Positions 28,769 to 37,212 of a stretch of DNA of 64,000 nt are shown here, piece by piece. Within the stretch, counting starts at the first letter, position 1; the number at the start of each line of letters is the position of its first letter. The notes beneath the pieces are model-generated. The model had not been told where the DNA came from, searched no databases, and saw only the letters and a list, made by a program, of their open reading frames with translations. This DNA comes from Akkermansia muciniphila (GTDB lineage: Bacteria; Verrucomicrobiota; Verrucomicrobiia; Verrucomicrobiales; Akkermansiaceae): contig CAMDAD010000002.1 in assembly GCA_945888515.1 (NCBI GenBank), forward strand, positions 1 to 64,000, in the 5' to 3' direction. The position numbers and the translations under genes are program-made.

Positions 28769-29800
28769 ATGCCTATCGCCACACCAGCTCAATACCGTGC
28801 CATGCTCGATGCCGCTCAAAAGGGCGGTTACGCCTACCCCGCGATCAACGTCACCAGTATCACCACCATCAACGGGGCGCTGCGTGCGTTCGCGGAATCC
28901 AAGTCGGATGGCATCATCCAGGTTTCTACCGGCGGTGGCAAGTTCGCCTCCGGCACCAGTGTTGGCAACGAAGCCTTCGGTGCGATCGTTCTCGCCGAGG
29001 CCGCGCATCGCCTCGCGGAAAAATACGATGTTCTCATCGCTCTCCACACCGACCACTGCCATCCCGCTGCCGTGGACACCTTCCTCAAGCCCCTGCTGCA
29101 AGCCTCTCGCGAACGCATCGCCGAGGGCAAGGGACCACTGTTCCAGAGCCACATGTTCGATGGTTCGGTCGTTTCGTTAGAAGAAAACCTAGCCATTTCG
29201 AAAGTGCTTCTGAAAGAGTGCGCGGAACTGGACATCATCCTAGAAGTCGAAGCAGGCTGCGTTGGTGGTGAGGAAGATGGCCACGATACCTCGGGCCTGC
29301 CTGCGGAAAAACTCTACACCACTCCTGAGGATATGGTGGATGTCTACGAGGCGCTCAGTCCCATCGGACGCTTCCTTTTCGCTGCTACCTTCGGCAATGT
29401 TCACGGTGCCTATAAGCCAGGCGCGGTAAAATTGAAGCCCACCATCCTGCGCGATGGCCAAAAAGCAGTGACCGACAAACACGGCGCTGCTGCCGAAATG
29501 GATCTCGTGTTCCACGGCGGCTCCGGCTCGGATCTGGAAGACATTCGCGAGACGCTGGGCTACGGCGTGGTGAAAATGAACATCGATACCGATACCCAAT
29601 ACGCTTTCACCCGTCCCATCGTCACCCACATTTGCCAGAACATCGAGGGCGTGCTCAAGATCGATGGGGAAGTGGGCGACAAGAAACTCTACGATCCGCG
29701 TTCCTATCTGAAAAAAGCCGAGATTGGTCTCGCCAACCGCCTCAAGGTGGCTTGCGATGACTTGCTCTCCACGGGCAAGACCATTTACGGCACCGTCTAA
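28769..29800 (+). CDS. fbaA: class II fructose-bisphosphate aldolase
   Basis: Cleaves fructose 1,6-bisphosphate to dihydroxyacetone phosphate and glyceraldehyde 3-phosphate; zinc enzyme of glycolysis and gluconeogenesis. The 343 aa are of the longer class IIA type, as in E. coli and actinobacteria. Seen are the catalytic aspartate and zinc histidine in LHTDHCHP and the LEVEAGCVGGEEDG block. The zinc histidines lie in GNVHGAYKPG and VFHGGSGS, and the phosphate-binding NIDTDTQYAF block follows. ATG 28769 fits the family start. A terminator follows directly and the next gene is a membrane protein. Confidence 0.97.
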   Translation: MPIATPAQYRAMLDAAQKGGYAYPAINVTSITTINGALRAFAESKSDGIIQVSTGGGKFASGTSVGNEAFGAIVLAEAAHRLAEKYDVLIALHTDHCHPAAVDTFLKPLLQASRERIAEGKGPLFQSHMFDGSVVSLEENLAISKVLLKECAELDIILEVEAGCVGGEEDGHDTSGLPAEKLYTTPEDMVDVYEALSPIGRFLFAATFGNVHGAYKPGAVKLKPTILRDGQKAVTDKHGAAAEMDLVFHGGSGSDLEDIRETLGYGVVKMNIDTDTQYAFTRPIVTHICQNIEGVLKIDGEVGDKKLYDPRSYLKKAEIGLANRLKVACDDLLSTGKTIYGTV

Positions 29801-29811
29801 CACATTTCACC

Positions 29812-29838
29812 AAAAGGCGGGCCTCGGTCCGCCTTTTT
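29812..29838 (+). terminator. intrinsic terminator of the aldolase gene
   Basis: AAGGCGG / CCGCCTT stem with a GCCTCGGT loop, T run immediately after, just before the start of the next gene at 29849. Confidence 0.9.
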
Positions 29839-29848
29839 TGTCTCTCCT

Positions 29849-30598
29849 ATGACCACCAAAAAAGAGCAGGAAAATCCCCTGCACAACATCTTGATCAACG
29901 TTCTGATTCCCGTCTTCGCGCTCAGTTTCATGAGCAAGGAGGGAGGAGACAAGATCTGGCACATCGGTGCCGCCAAGGCGATGTGTGTCGCGCTGATTCC
30001 GCCACTCGCCTACGGCATCTGGTTTTTTGTCAAAACGAAGAAGACGAATTTTTTCTCTCTGCTAGGTTTGATTTCTGTAGCGCTCACGGGTGGTCTGACC
30101 ATCTATCTGTGGAATGAGGATGGCACTGTGAAGCCGAATGCCGCGTTGCTTTTCGGGATCAAGGAAGCATGCATTCCGTTTGTGTTAGGCTTTGCCGTGC
30201 TATTCTCGCACCGCACGAGTTCACCCTTGTTGCAGGCATTTCTCTACAATGACTCGATTTTCAACATCCCGCTGATCGAGCAGACGGTAGCGGAGAAGTC
30301 TGCTCAGGTGGCATACGACAAGCTCTTGTGGCGCAGTACGATTTTGTTCGCTTGTTCGTTTGCCATCAGCACGGCGCTGAATCTTTATTTGGCATTACAT
30401 TTCCTCGGTAGTCTCGATCACACCTCTGCTGATGCGCGTGAGATTTACAACGGTCAAGTGGCAAAAATCACCGGCTGGGGATTTTTGGTGATCGGACTGC
30501 CGCTATTGATTTTCCTTGGCTTTACTCTGTGGAGGCTGCTACACGGACTGCGTACGATCACTGGGCTGGATCAGGAAAAACTGATGCTGCCCCGCTAA
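29849..30598 (+). CDS. VC0807-family integral membrane protein
   Basis: 249-aa membrane protein with about six helices. The pattern NPLHNILINVLIPVFALSFMSK followed by TNFFSLLGLISVALTGGLTIY and IKEACIPFVLGFAVLFS matches the VC0807 family, whose function is unknown (sometimes called septation-related or intracellular-septation-like). The start ATG 29849 lies only 11 bases behind the aldolase terminator. The sulfatase gene follows after 12 bases on the same strand, so the two may share a message. There is no clue to a substrate. Confidence 0.75.
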   Translation: MTTKKEQENPLHNILINVLIPVFALSFMSKEGGDKIWHIGAAKAMCVALIPPLAYGIWFFVKTKKTNFFSLLGLISVALTGGLTIYLWNEDGTVKPNAALLFGIKEACIPFVLGFAVLFSHRTSSPLLQAFLYNDSIFNIPLIEQTVAEKSAQVAYDKLLWRSTILFACSFAISTALNLYLALHFLGSLDHTSADAREIYNGQVAKITGWGFLVIGLPLLIFLGFTLWRLLHGLRTITGLDQEKLMLPR

Positions 30599-30610
30599 CG
30601 GAGTATTCTC

Positions 30611-32002
30611 ATGAAATCTTGGATCGGATTGCTGTTTTTGTTAGGGGGAATGGCATCGGCGCGTGAGGCGACGGACCGACCGAACGTGATTCTGATCTAT
30701 TTGGATGACAGTGGCTACGGCGACTATTCGTATCATGGCAATCCGGTGATCGAAACGCCGTGCATCGATCGATTGGCCGCGGGTGGTGTGGATTTCACTC
30801 AATTTTACGTGACCTCGCCCGCTTGCAGTGCTTCGCGCTACTCTTTACTCACCGGGCGCTATCCCGCTCGTTCGGGACTTGGCTCCTGGGTGATTGGGCC
30901 GGATAGTAAAATGCATCTGCGCTCGGAGGAGGTGACGATTGCCGAGGGCTTGAAAAAAGCGGGCTATGCCACGGGGATGTTCGGGAAATGGCATCTCGGT
31001 CATCCGAATCAGAAAAACCAGATGTCCACTGATACACTGCCGCTCGCGCATGGATTCGATGAATGGCTGGGCACAAATGTTTCGCACGATTATGCCGATG
31101 CTCAGCTTCTCCAGTCCGATCCCGCCGGCAAAGAACCGATCGACGGTTATCGCATGATTGCCCAAAATCTGCCCTCGGATGCTGCGGCATCAACCTCTCT
31201 CACAAAACGCTACACCGATGCCGCCGTGGACTTCATCGGTCGTCACAAGGAGAAACCATTTTTCACCTACATCGCCTACAATCAACCGCATCTCGGGCTG
31301 TATGTGGACGAGGCATATCGCGGAAAATCGCGCCGTGGCTTGTTAGGGGATGTGATGGCAGAAGTGGATGACTCGATCGAGCTGATTCTCAAGACCATCG
31401 AGGCGGCTGGACTGCGCGACAATACGCTGGTGATTTTTTCTTCCGACAATGGCCCGTGGATTCGATTTCAAAATAGTGCAAAAGACCCGAAATACGGCGA
31501 GGCGCGCATGCACATTGGCTACGCACAGCCGTTTCGCGATGGCAAAGGCTCGAATTGGGAGGGTGGACATCGAGTGCCGGGGATTTTCTATTGGCCTGGA
31601 GTGATTCCGCCGAAGCGTCAGTTGGAGCCCGCCAGCACTCTCGATGTGATGCCAACTGTTCTGGCTGTGTGCGGAGCATCGGTAGACAGCAAGATGGATG
31701 GTCGTGACATTCGCCCCTTACTTGTGCCGGATCGTTTTACGCATCAGGTGAAAACCTTTGCGCTGCTCTATTCGGCGGCGACAAATCATGCGAACGCCTA
31801 TCGCGAAGGTGCGTGGAAAATCCATACCGCGCTGATCAGCCAGACCGGCGATAGCTACGGCTTCCGTGCGAGTTCTGAAAAACCTCTGCTTTTCCAGGTC
31901 GAACAAGATTTAGGTGAACGCTACGATCGTGCCTCAGAGCAACCCGAACGTGTGCAGGGAATGTTGCAACGCATGCGTGCCCTTGAGGCATCCTTGAAAT
32001 GA
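30611..32002 (+). CDS. secreted sulfatase with CxAxR active site
   Basis: Arylsulfatase-like enzyme of the alkaline phosphatase superfamily; removes sulfate esters, probably from marine or host glycans. The signal peptide is KSWIGLLFLLGGMASA. Calcium aspartates are in LIYLDDSGYGD. The formylglycine site reads C72-S-A-S-R76, the CxAxR variant rather than CxPxR. FGKWHLG, SSDNGP and the C-terminal calcium and substrate loops follow. Length 463 aa. CxAxR sites are known mainly from anaerobic-type (radical SAM) maturation, but aerobic maturases may also accept them; no maturase is adjacent. It follows the VC0807 gene closely. Confidence 0.92.
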   Translation: MKSWIGLLFLLGGMASAREATDRPNVILIYLDDSGYGDYSYHGNPVIETPCIDRLAAGGVDFTQFYVTSPACSASRYSLLTGRYPARSGLGSWVIGPDSKMHLRSEEVTIAEGLKKAGYATGMFGKWHLGHPNQKNQMSTDTLPLAHGFDEWLGTNVSHDYADAQLLQSDPAGKEPIDGYRMIAQNLPSDAAASTSLTKRYTDAAVDFIGRHKEKPFFTYIAYNQPHLGLYVDEAYRGKSRRGLLGDVMAEVDDSIELILKTIEAAGLRDNTLVIFSSDNGPWIRFQNSAKDPKYGEARMHIGYAQPFRDGKGSNWEGGHRVPGIFYWPGVIPPKRQLEPASTLDVMPTVLAVCGASVDSKMDGRDIRPLLVPDRFTHQVKTFALLYSAATNHANAYREGAWKIHTALISQTGDSYGFRASSEKPLLFQVEQDLGERYDRASEQPERVQGMLQRMRALEASLK

Positions 32003-32009
32003 TGCCAAT

Positions 32010-32044
32010 AAAAAAACGGAGCATGCGGATGAGGCATGCTCCGT
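32010..32044 (-). terminator. terminator of the pterin dehydratase gene
   Basis: Perfect stem ACGGAGCATGC (32016-32026) and GCATGCTCCGT (32034-32044). On the minus strand it is followed by a run of seven T, directly behind the stop at 32066, and can also limit the sulfatase message. Confidence 0.88.
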
Positions 32045-32065
32045 GGGAGGTGGATGAATGGTATC

Positions 32066-32350
32066 TCAGTCGATGAGGTTATCGATGCGTTGTGCCAATT
32101 CGATATCGGCATCAGTCACGCCACCGGCATCGCGGGTAGTGAGTTTCAATAATACATGCGTGTGACGGATGTTGATTTCAGGGTGATGCTGAGCTTCCTC
32201 TACGATTTCCGCTACTCCGTTGACAAACTCGATAGCGTCATTGAACTCCTCAAATTCCACCATGCGGATGATGGCTTTTTTTTCGTATTCCCATTCTGGG
32301 CATTTTTTCAGTGCGGATTGCAGTTCGTCTTCTTCTAACAGGTCTGACAT
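32066..32350 (-). CDS. phhB: 4a-hydroxytetrahydrobiopterin dehydratase
   Basis: Pterin-4a-carbinolamine dehydratase, 94 aa. It dehydrates the hydroxylated pterin cofactor left by aromatic amino acid hydroxylases; many bacteria use the fold in folate or molybdopterin pathways instead. The signature EAQHHPEI with the catalytic histidines is present, followed by VLLKLTTRDAGGVTDADIELA. ATG 32350 gives the normal length. No phenylalanine hydroxylase is nearby, so its pathway is not shown. A terminator stands behind it. Confidence 0.93.
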   Translation of the reverse strand: MSDLLEEDELQSALKKCPEWEYEKKAIIRMVEFEEFNDAIEFVNGVAEIVEEAQHHPEINIRHTHVLLKLTTRDAGGVTDADIELAQRIDNLID

Positions 32351-32447
32351 GGTTACTAATGATTGGCTTCGCAGCGAGATTGCTTAGGATGCGAGACAGA
32401 TTGCAAGCGGGAATCGCAATTATTTTTCGATTTTTTTTTAATCACTA

Positions 32448-32469
32448 ATCAGCGACACAGGTCGCTGAT
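32448..32469 (-). other. perfect hairpin behind queE
   Basis: ATCAGCGAC / GTCGCTGAT with a 4-base loop, 14 bases after the queE stop. It likely marks the 3' end of the purB-queC-queE message, but on this strand A residues rather than T follow, so it is not a typical terminator. Confidence 0.5.
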
Positions 32470-32482
32470 CGGCTCTGCAGGT

Positions 32483-33175
32483 TCACGTACCCATCGTATT
32501 GCCATACAGATCGATGTGCAGACGCGGTGTGAAGCGGAAACCATACTGCTTGCACCACTCGGCGACCTGCTGTGCGGCATGTCGCAAAGCGGTCGATTCG
32601 ATTCCCTCGGGCATCAGCAAGATCTGGTGCGCGGGAATCGACAATTGTTCTTTTTCTAACAGATCAATGATTTCCAGAACATCGTTATGCTCACGCACGA
32701 CGAATTTCATTTGGCAGTCGTAGTGATCCAACCAGGCGCGGATCACTTCTGGCTGCCAGCGGTCGCGTTCGTGTCGCGCAGACCAAGCGCCTGCGAGTTC
32801 GGGAGATGGAGTGGAGTGTGCGAGCTTGGGACTGAGAGAGGCGAGATCACAGGCGATGCCATTTGGCGCGATAGTACCCGCAGTTTCGATCGTGATGTGC
32901 TTACCTAACTCCTGCAGCTTGTATGCGAGATCGTGAATACCTTTGGCAACCATGGGTTCGCCCCCGGTGAGCACGACGTGTTTCGTTGGAAATACTGTGA
33001 CCGCTTCGAGGATTTCATCGACCGTCATTTCAGTGCCCGTTGGGTTCCACGAGGCGTAAGGAGTATCGCACCAAACGCAGCGCAAGTTGCAACCCGAAGA
33101 GCGTATAAAAACACTAGGCACACCAGCGAGAGATCCTTCGCCTTGGATCGAGTGAAAAATTTCCGAGATAAGCAT
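32483..33175 (-). CDS. queE: 7-carboxy-7-deazaguanine synthase
   Basis: Radical SAM enzyme that converts 6-carboxy-tetrahydropterin to 7-carboxy-7-deazaguanine in the synthesis of queuosine for tRNA. The short-form cluster motif CNLRCVWC binds the 4Fe-4S cluster; SIQGEG at the N-terminus and VLTGGEPM are also typical. 230 aa. It is the last gene of a minus-strand operon, 36 bases behind queC. QueD, QueF, Tgt and QueA are not in the window. Since QueE uses a pterin, the nearby pterin dehydratase is curious but on a separate transcript. Confidence 0.95.
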   Translation of the reverse strand: MLISEIFHSIQGEGSLAGVPSVFIRSSGCNLRCVWCDTPYASWNPTGTEMTVDEILEAVTVFPTKHVVLTGGEPMVAKGIHDLAYKLQELGKHITIETAGTIAPNGIACDLASLSPKLAHSTPSPELAGAWSARHERDRWQPEVIRAWLDHYDCQMKFVVREHNDVLEIIDLLEKEQLSIPAHQILLMPEGIESTALRHAAQQVAEWCKQYGFRFTPRLHIDLYGNTMGT

Positions 33176-33211
33176 GGGATTCGTGGCAGCGCTTTTCTAG
33201 AGCCTTGCCAT

Positions 33212-33943
33212 TTAAGATATTTTGGTTTGGCTTGGGGCTTGGAATGAGACACCACGCGGCGCCTCTGGCAGGGGAGGGGTTTCGAGGTAATCGGTGGGAT
33301 CGTGCAATCCGGCTAACAAAAACGCTTCGCGCCTTTCCACACATGTTCCGCAGGTGCCGCAGTGAATTTTGCCGCCTTTGTAGCAGGACCAAGTATGTCG
33401 GAAATCAATTCCAAGCTCATGGCCACGCCTAGCGATAGCCGCCTTATCAAGCGCGATGAATGGTCTGTTGATTTCCACTCGCGCGTAGGTTCCTTCATAC
33501 ACGGCCTCTGCCATGCCTCGCATGAACGATTCCCGGCAATCCGGATAGATCGCATGATCTCCCGCGTGTGCTGCGATCACCAAATGCCCCGCGCCTGCAT
33601 TCTCCGCAATACCTGCCGCGATGGCAAGCATGATGCCGTTGCGAAATGGCACGACAGTTTGTTTCATCGTCTCCTCGGCGTAATGGCCATCGGGAATATC
33701 TGCCCCGCCGGAGAGGAGATGGCTCTGAAAGAGTTGCGTAAAAAAATCCAAGCATACGATTTCATGGCGTATGCTTAGTCGCTCACAATGCCACTGAGCC
33801 ATCGGTAGCTCCTTCGCATTGTGCTTCGAGCCATAATCAAAACTCACCGCCACGCTCACCGGACCAGAGGCATGGGCGTGATAGAGCGCGGTGACGGAAT
33901 CCATTCCGCCACTCAGCAATACGATGGATGGCGTCGCGGACAT
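33212..33943 (-). CDS. queC: 7-cyano-7-deazaguanine synthase
   Basis: ATP-dependent ligase that turns 7-carboxy-7-deazaguanine into preQ0, the step after QueE. The N-terminal PP-loop is IVLLSGGMDSVTAL, and the C-terminal zinc site is formed by the cysteines of SCYKGGKIHCGTCGTCVER. ATG 33943 gives 243 aa; the longer frame reaches into purB. The start lies two bases behind the purB stop, so the three genes purB-queC-queE form an operon. The C-terminal tail past the zinc site is about 25 residues longer than in many QueC proteins. Confidence 0.95.
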   Translation of the reverse strand: MSATPSIVLLSGGMDSVTALYHAHASGPVSVAVSFDYGSKHNAKELPMAQWHCERLSIRHEIVCLDFFTQLFQSHLLSGGADIPDGHYAEETMKQTVVPFRNGIMLAIAAGIAENAGAGHLVIAAHAGDHAIYPDCRESFMRGMAEAVYEGTYARVEINRPFIALDKAAIARRGHELGIDFRHTWSCYKGGKIHCGTCGTCVERREAFLLAGLHDPTDYLETPPLPEAPRGVSFQAPSQTKIS

Positions 33944-33945
33944 CA

Positions 33946-35391
33946 CTAGAGAATGGCACCGGGCGTGTAGCTGGCGGCTTGAGGAAAGGCTTCTTCGAGA
34001 GCGATGACCGCTTCCGAGAACCAATCGACTTGCGGGTCAGCAGCCCCCGTTTCCTTTTCGCCCTTTTTCAATATGGCGTCGAGAGTATTACGGCTGAGGC
34101 CTAGACGTATATCGGAGGCGAGGCGTTCGATGAGATTGTTGTGCTCGATTTTGCCCCGTCGCAAATCCTGGACTGTGGCGACGGCGTGCTCCTTGATCAC
34201 CTTGTGCGCGGTTTCGCGACCGACGCCGTTTTTCACGGCCTCCATCATCACCGTGGTAGTCATGAGAAATGGCAGGTAGTGTTGCGTTTCAGCGGCAATC
34301 ATTTCTGGATAGGTTTCCATTTGATCAAGGATCGTGAGCAAGGTTTCCAACAAACCATCGAGCGCAAAAAACGCATCGGGTAGCATCACTCGACGCACCA
34401 CGGAGCAGGAAACATCGCCCTCGTTCCACTGGTCGCCCGCAAGCCCCGCTGCCATCGCTAGGTAGCCTTTGAGGATCACATGAAAGCCGTTCACGCGTTC
34501 ACAGGAGCGCGAATTCATCTTGTGCGGCATCGCGCTGGAGCCAGTTTGTCCGGGTGCGAAACCCTCGCTGGCCGTCTCGTGTCCTGCCATCAAACGCAGC
34601 GTTTTGCAAAACGAGGAGGGAGCGGAAGCGAGATCTGTTAGGCAAGATACAACGCGGAAATCGAGCGATCGCGGGTAGACTTGTCCGACGTTGATCCAAA
34701 CTCCCTTCATGCCGAGATGGGTCGTGATCCGACGCTCCAGATCAGCGACTTTTTGTGCATCGCCATCGAACAGCGAAAGCTGATCCATCTGCGTGCCCAC
34801 TGCGCCCTTCAGACCACGCACGCGGTATTGCTCAATGGTTGATTCCAGTTGTCGCAAGCTTTGCAAAAACTCCTCGCCAAACATCGCCATGCGTTTGCCC
34901 ATAGTCGTGGGCTGTGCGGCTACATTGTGCGTGCGAGCTGTCAGAACCAGATGACGTGTGCTTTCCGCGTGCTTACGGAAACGATGCAGTGTGGCGATGC
35001 ATTTGTCGCGCACGACAAAGAGCGACTTGTAGACTTGCAGCTGCTCCACGTTTTCGGTGAGGTCGCGGGAAGTCATCCCCTTGTGAACGTGTTCCTGCCC
35101 AGCCAGGTCGTTGTATTCCTCAATCCGTGCTTTCACGTCATGTCGGGTCGTGCGTTCCCGTCGCATGATGGAGGCGACATCGATCTGATGCTTGACCTTT
35201 TCGTAGGCAGCGATGGCGTCATCGGGAATATCTAGTCCCAGATCTTTCTGCGCCTTCATCACCGCGATCCAGAATTCGCGCTCTAACAAAATTCGGCCCT
35301 CGGCAGACCATATGGCCTGCATGCTCTCTGAGGCATATCTTTCCGCTAATACATTTGCAATCACGCGTTTTGTTATCGCATTCGCTCTCAT
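33946..35391 (-). CDS. purB: adenylosuccinate lyase
   Basis: Splits fumarate from SAICAR and adenylosuccinate in purine synthesis. 481 aa from ATG 35391, the longer PurB type. Visible are TTRHDVKARIEEYN, the histidine segment LTARTHNVAAQPTTMGKR, and the signature GSSAMPHKMNS with the catalytic serine loop. The frame runs on to 35451 with basic residues that do not look like a PurB start. It leads an operon with queC and queE. The other PurA-side enzyme lies at 38378 on the plus strand. The intergenic region to the tRNA-Val gene holds its promoter. Confidence 0.96.
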   Translation of the reverse strand: MRANAITKRVIANVLAERYASESMQAIWSAEGRILLEREFWIAVMKAQKDLGLDIPDDAIAAYEKVKHQIDVASIMRRERTTRHDVKARIEEYNDLAGQEHVHKGMTSRDLTENVEQLQVYKSLFVVRDKCIATLHRFRKHAESTRHLVLTARTHNVAAQPTTMGKRMAMFGEEFLQSLRQLESTIEQYRVRGLKGAVGTQMDQLSLFDGDAQKVADLERRITTHLGMKGVWINVGQVYPRSLDFRVVSCLTDLASAPSSFCKTLRLMAGHETASEGFAPGQTGSSAMPHKMNSRSCERVNGFHVILKGYLAMAAGLAGDQWNEGDVSCSVVRRVMLPDAFFALDGLLETLLTILDQMETYPEMIAAETQHYLPFLMTTTVMMEAVKNGVGRETAHKVIKEHAVATVQDLRRGKIEHNNLIERLASDIRLGLSRNTLDAILKKGEKETGAADPQVDWFSEAVIALEEAFPQAASYTPGAIL

Positions 35392-35511
35392 TTCGCAATG
35401 CCTTTTCCTGTGTCGCTGCCTCCGACTACGCCCACAAAAATCAAAAAGCACAAAAAAAAGATTGCCACCCGGGGTGACAGAGGTGTAATTTCTCGCCCGC
35501 TACTAATAGCA

Positions 35512-35586
35512 GCGCGGTTAGCTCAGTGGTAGAGCACCACCTCGACACGGTGGGGGTCGCTGGTTCGAAACCAGCACCGCGCACCA
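35512..35586 (+). tRNA. tRNA-Val (anticodon GAC), CCA encoded, unusual C33
   Basis: Complete cloverleaf: acceptor GCGCGGT/ACCGCGC, D arm GCTC/GAGC with a loop containing GG, anticodon arm CCACC/GGTGG, variable GGGTC, T arm GCTGG/CCAGC with TTCGAAA loop, discriminator A and encoded CCA. The anticodon loop reads TCGACAC, so the anticodon is GAC for valine. Position 33, almost always U in elongator tRNAs, is C, and position 38 is also C. The E. coli Val(GAC) loop is TTGACAT in an otherwise nearly identical arm. Confidence 0.95.
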
Positions 35587-35716
35587 TTTTTTTGACTCGA
35601 AAAATGCGTTTGGAAGGTATACCCGTTAAGACCTAGTATTTTTCTGTTCACTGGCTTCTCTGGCAAAAATCAAGCTGGTCTTTTCTTCTTGGCGCTGCCA
35701 AATTTCGTGCTGAGAA

Positions 35717-36973
35717 ATGATTATGAATCGGGATCGGCATGTTTTTATCATCGGTGGTGGTGTTATCGGTTTGTGCTCTGCGTTTTATGCGCTTCAGCAT
35801 GGCATGCGAGTGACTGTTTGGGAGAGAGAAATGGAACTGGGAGACAATTGTTCGCTCGGCAATGCGGGGATGGTGGTGCCCAGTCATTTTATTCCGCTCG
35901 CCGCTCCAGGCATGTTGTCCAAGGGCTTGCGCTGGATGCTCAATCCGCAGAGTCCTTTCTACGTTAAGCCTCGCCTCAGTCCCGCCCTCATGCGATGGGG
36001 ATGGCTGTTCTATCGTCATGCTAATTCGGATCATGTCGATGCCTGCAAGCAGCTTTTGTTAGATCTCAACTTGCGTAGCCGAGCCCTGTTTGCCGAATTG
36101 GCCAAAGAGTCAGATTTTGACTTCCAACAGCGCGGTTTGCTCATGCTTTGCAAAACCCAGCATGGTCTCGAGGAAGAAGCGGAAGTTGCCGCCATGGCTC
36201 ACGCGCTCGGTGCTCGTGCTGAGGTGCTAGATGCCGCTGCCACGGCAAAGATGGATCCTAGCATCACCATGAATGTTGCGGGCTCAGTCTGGTTCCCTGA
36301 TGACTGCCATCTCAATCCTAACGCATTCTCCGCCGTGATGCGGGAGAGGGTGCGTGCGGCGGGAGGTGAAATATTTTATGGAAAATCGTTAGAAAAAATC
36401 GAACACGCCAACGGTAAAGTGACCGCGATCCACAGTCACGGCGAACGACATGCCGTCGATCAAATCGTGATCGCCGGAGGTTCGTGGTCTGCCGAAATCC
36501 TGCGCGATCTTGGCATTGATCTGCCGCTGCAAGCGGGAAAAGGCTACTCGCTTACCTTGACTCGGCCGAAACAACTGCCGCAACTTTGTTCGATCTTCTG
36601 CGAGGCGAAGGTGGCCATCACTCCGATGAATGGCACGCTGCGTTTTGCCGGCACTATGGAGGTCGGCGACCTTTCGCTCAAAATCAACCCGCAGCGAGTG
36701 AAAGGCATCGTGCGTGCGGTGCAACCGTATTTCCCCGCTTTCTCGGAAGAGGACTTTGCCGATGTCACTCCCTGGGCGGGACTGCGTCCGGTTTCACCTG
36801 ATGGCATGCCTTACATGGGCCGCGCGCCGCTCCATGAAAACGTAATGATTGCCACCGGTCACGCGATGATGGGGCTGAGTCTCGCTCCGATTACGGGAAA
36901 AATCATTGCTGATTTGTTGCATCAAGCTGACCCGGGGTTCCCGATGGAGCGCCTTGCGGTGGATCGATTTTGA
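35717..36973 (+). CDS. dadA: D-amino-acid dehydrogenase-like FAD oxidoreductase
   Basis: FAD-dependent oxidoreductase of the DAO/DadA family; members oxidise D-amino acids such as D-alanine from cell-wall turnover to keto acids and pass electrons to quinone. The 418 aa begin with the FAD-binding Rossmann motif IIGGGVIGLCSAFYALQHG. The family block NCSLGNAGMVVPSHFIPLAAPGM follows, and it ends with TPWAGLRPVSPDGMPYMGR and ATGHAMMGLSLAP. ATG 35717 and 35723 are both possible starts. No alanine racemase is adjacent, so the assignment to D-alanine is by family only. Confidence 0.85.
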   Translation: MIMNRDRHVFIIGGGVIGLCSAFYALQHGMRVTVWEREMELGDNCSLGNAGMVVPSHFIPLAAPGMLSKGLRWMLNPQSPFYVKPRLSPALMRWGWLFYRHANSDHVDACKQLLLDLNLRSRALFAELAKESDFDFQQRGLLMLCKTQHGLEEEAEVAAMAHALGARAEVLDAAATAKMDPSITMNVAGSVWFPDDCHLNPNAFSAVMRERVRAAGGEIFYGKSLEKIEHANGKVTAIHSHGERHAVDQIVIAGGSWSAEILRDLGIDLPLQAGKGYSLTLTRPKQLPQLCSIFCEAKVAITPMNGTLRFAGTMEVGDLSLKINPQRVKGIVRAVQPYFPAFSEEDFADVTPWAGLRPVSPDGMPYMGRAPLHENVMIATGHAMMGLSLAPITGKIIADLLHQADPGFPMERLAVDRF

Positions 36974-37212
36974 ACGCGATCGGGAAAATGGATTTTAGCG
37001 GTTGAGTCCCAGAATCTCTCTCTACCGGCTCGCCTTGCTATCACGGAATACTACGAAAAAATCTTCGGTTTCCCTCGGTGAGAGCGTTTTTGCAGTGGGG
37101 AAATCCTGACATTTCTCCTTCTTGGAAAAAGTGCGATCTCAGAAAATGTCATGAATTTCTTTCTTCCCTTGCATCACACGTCGCGAATCACTAGCCTTTC
37201 CCCGCCACGCAC

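Noticed and set aside
35392-35511. preQ1 riboswitch in front of the purB-queC-queE operon
   Set aside because: I could not find the short pseudoknot pattern of preQ1 aptamers; the first gene is purB, for which this switch is not expected.
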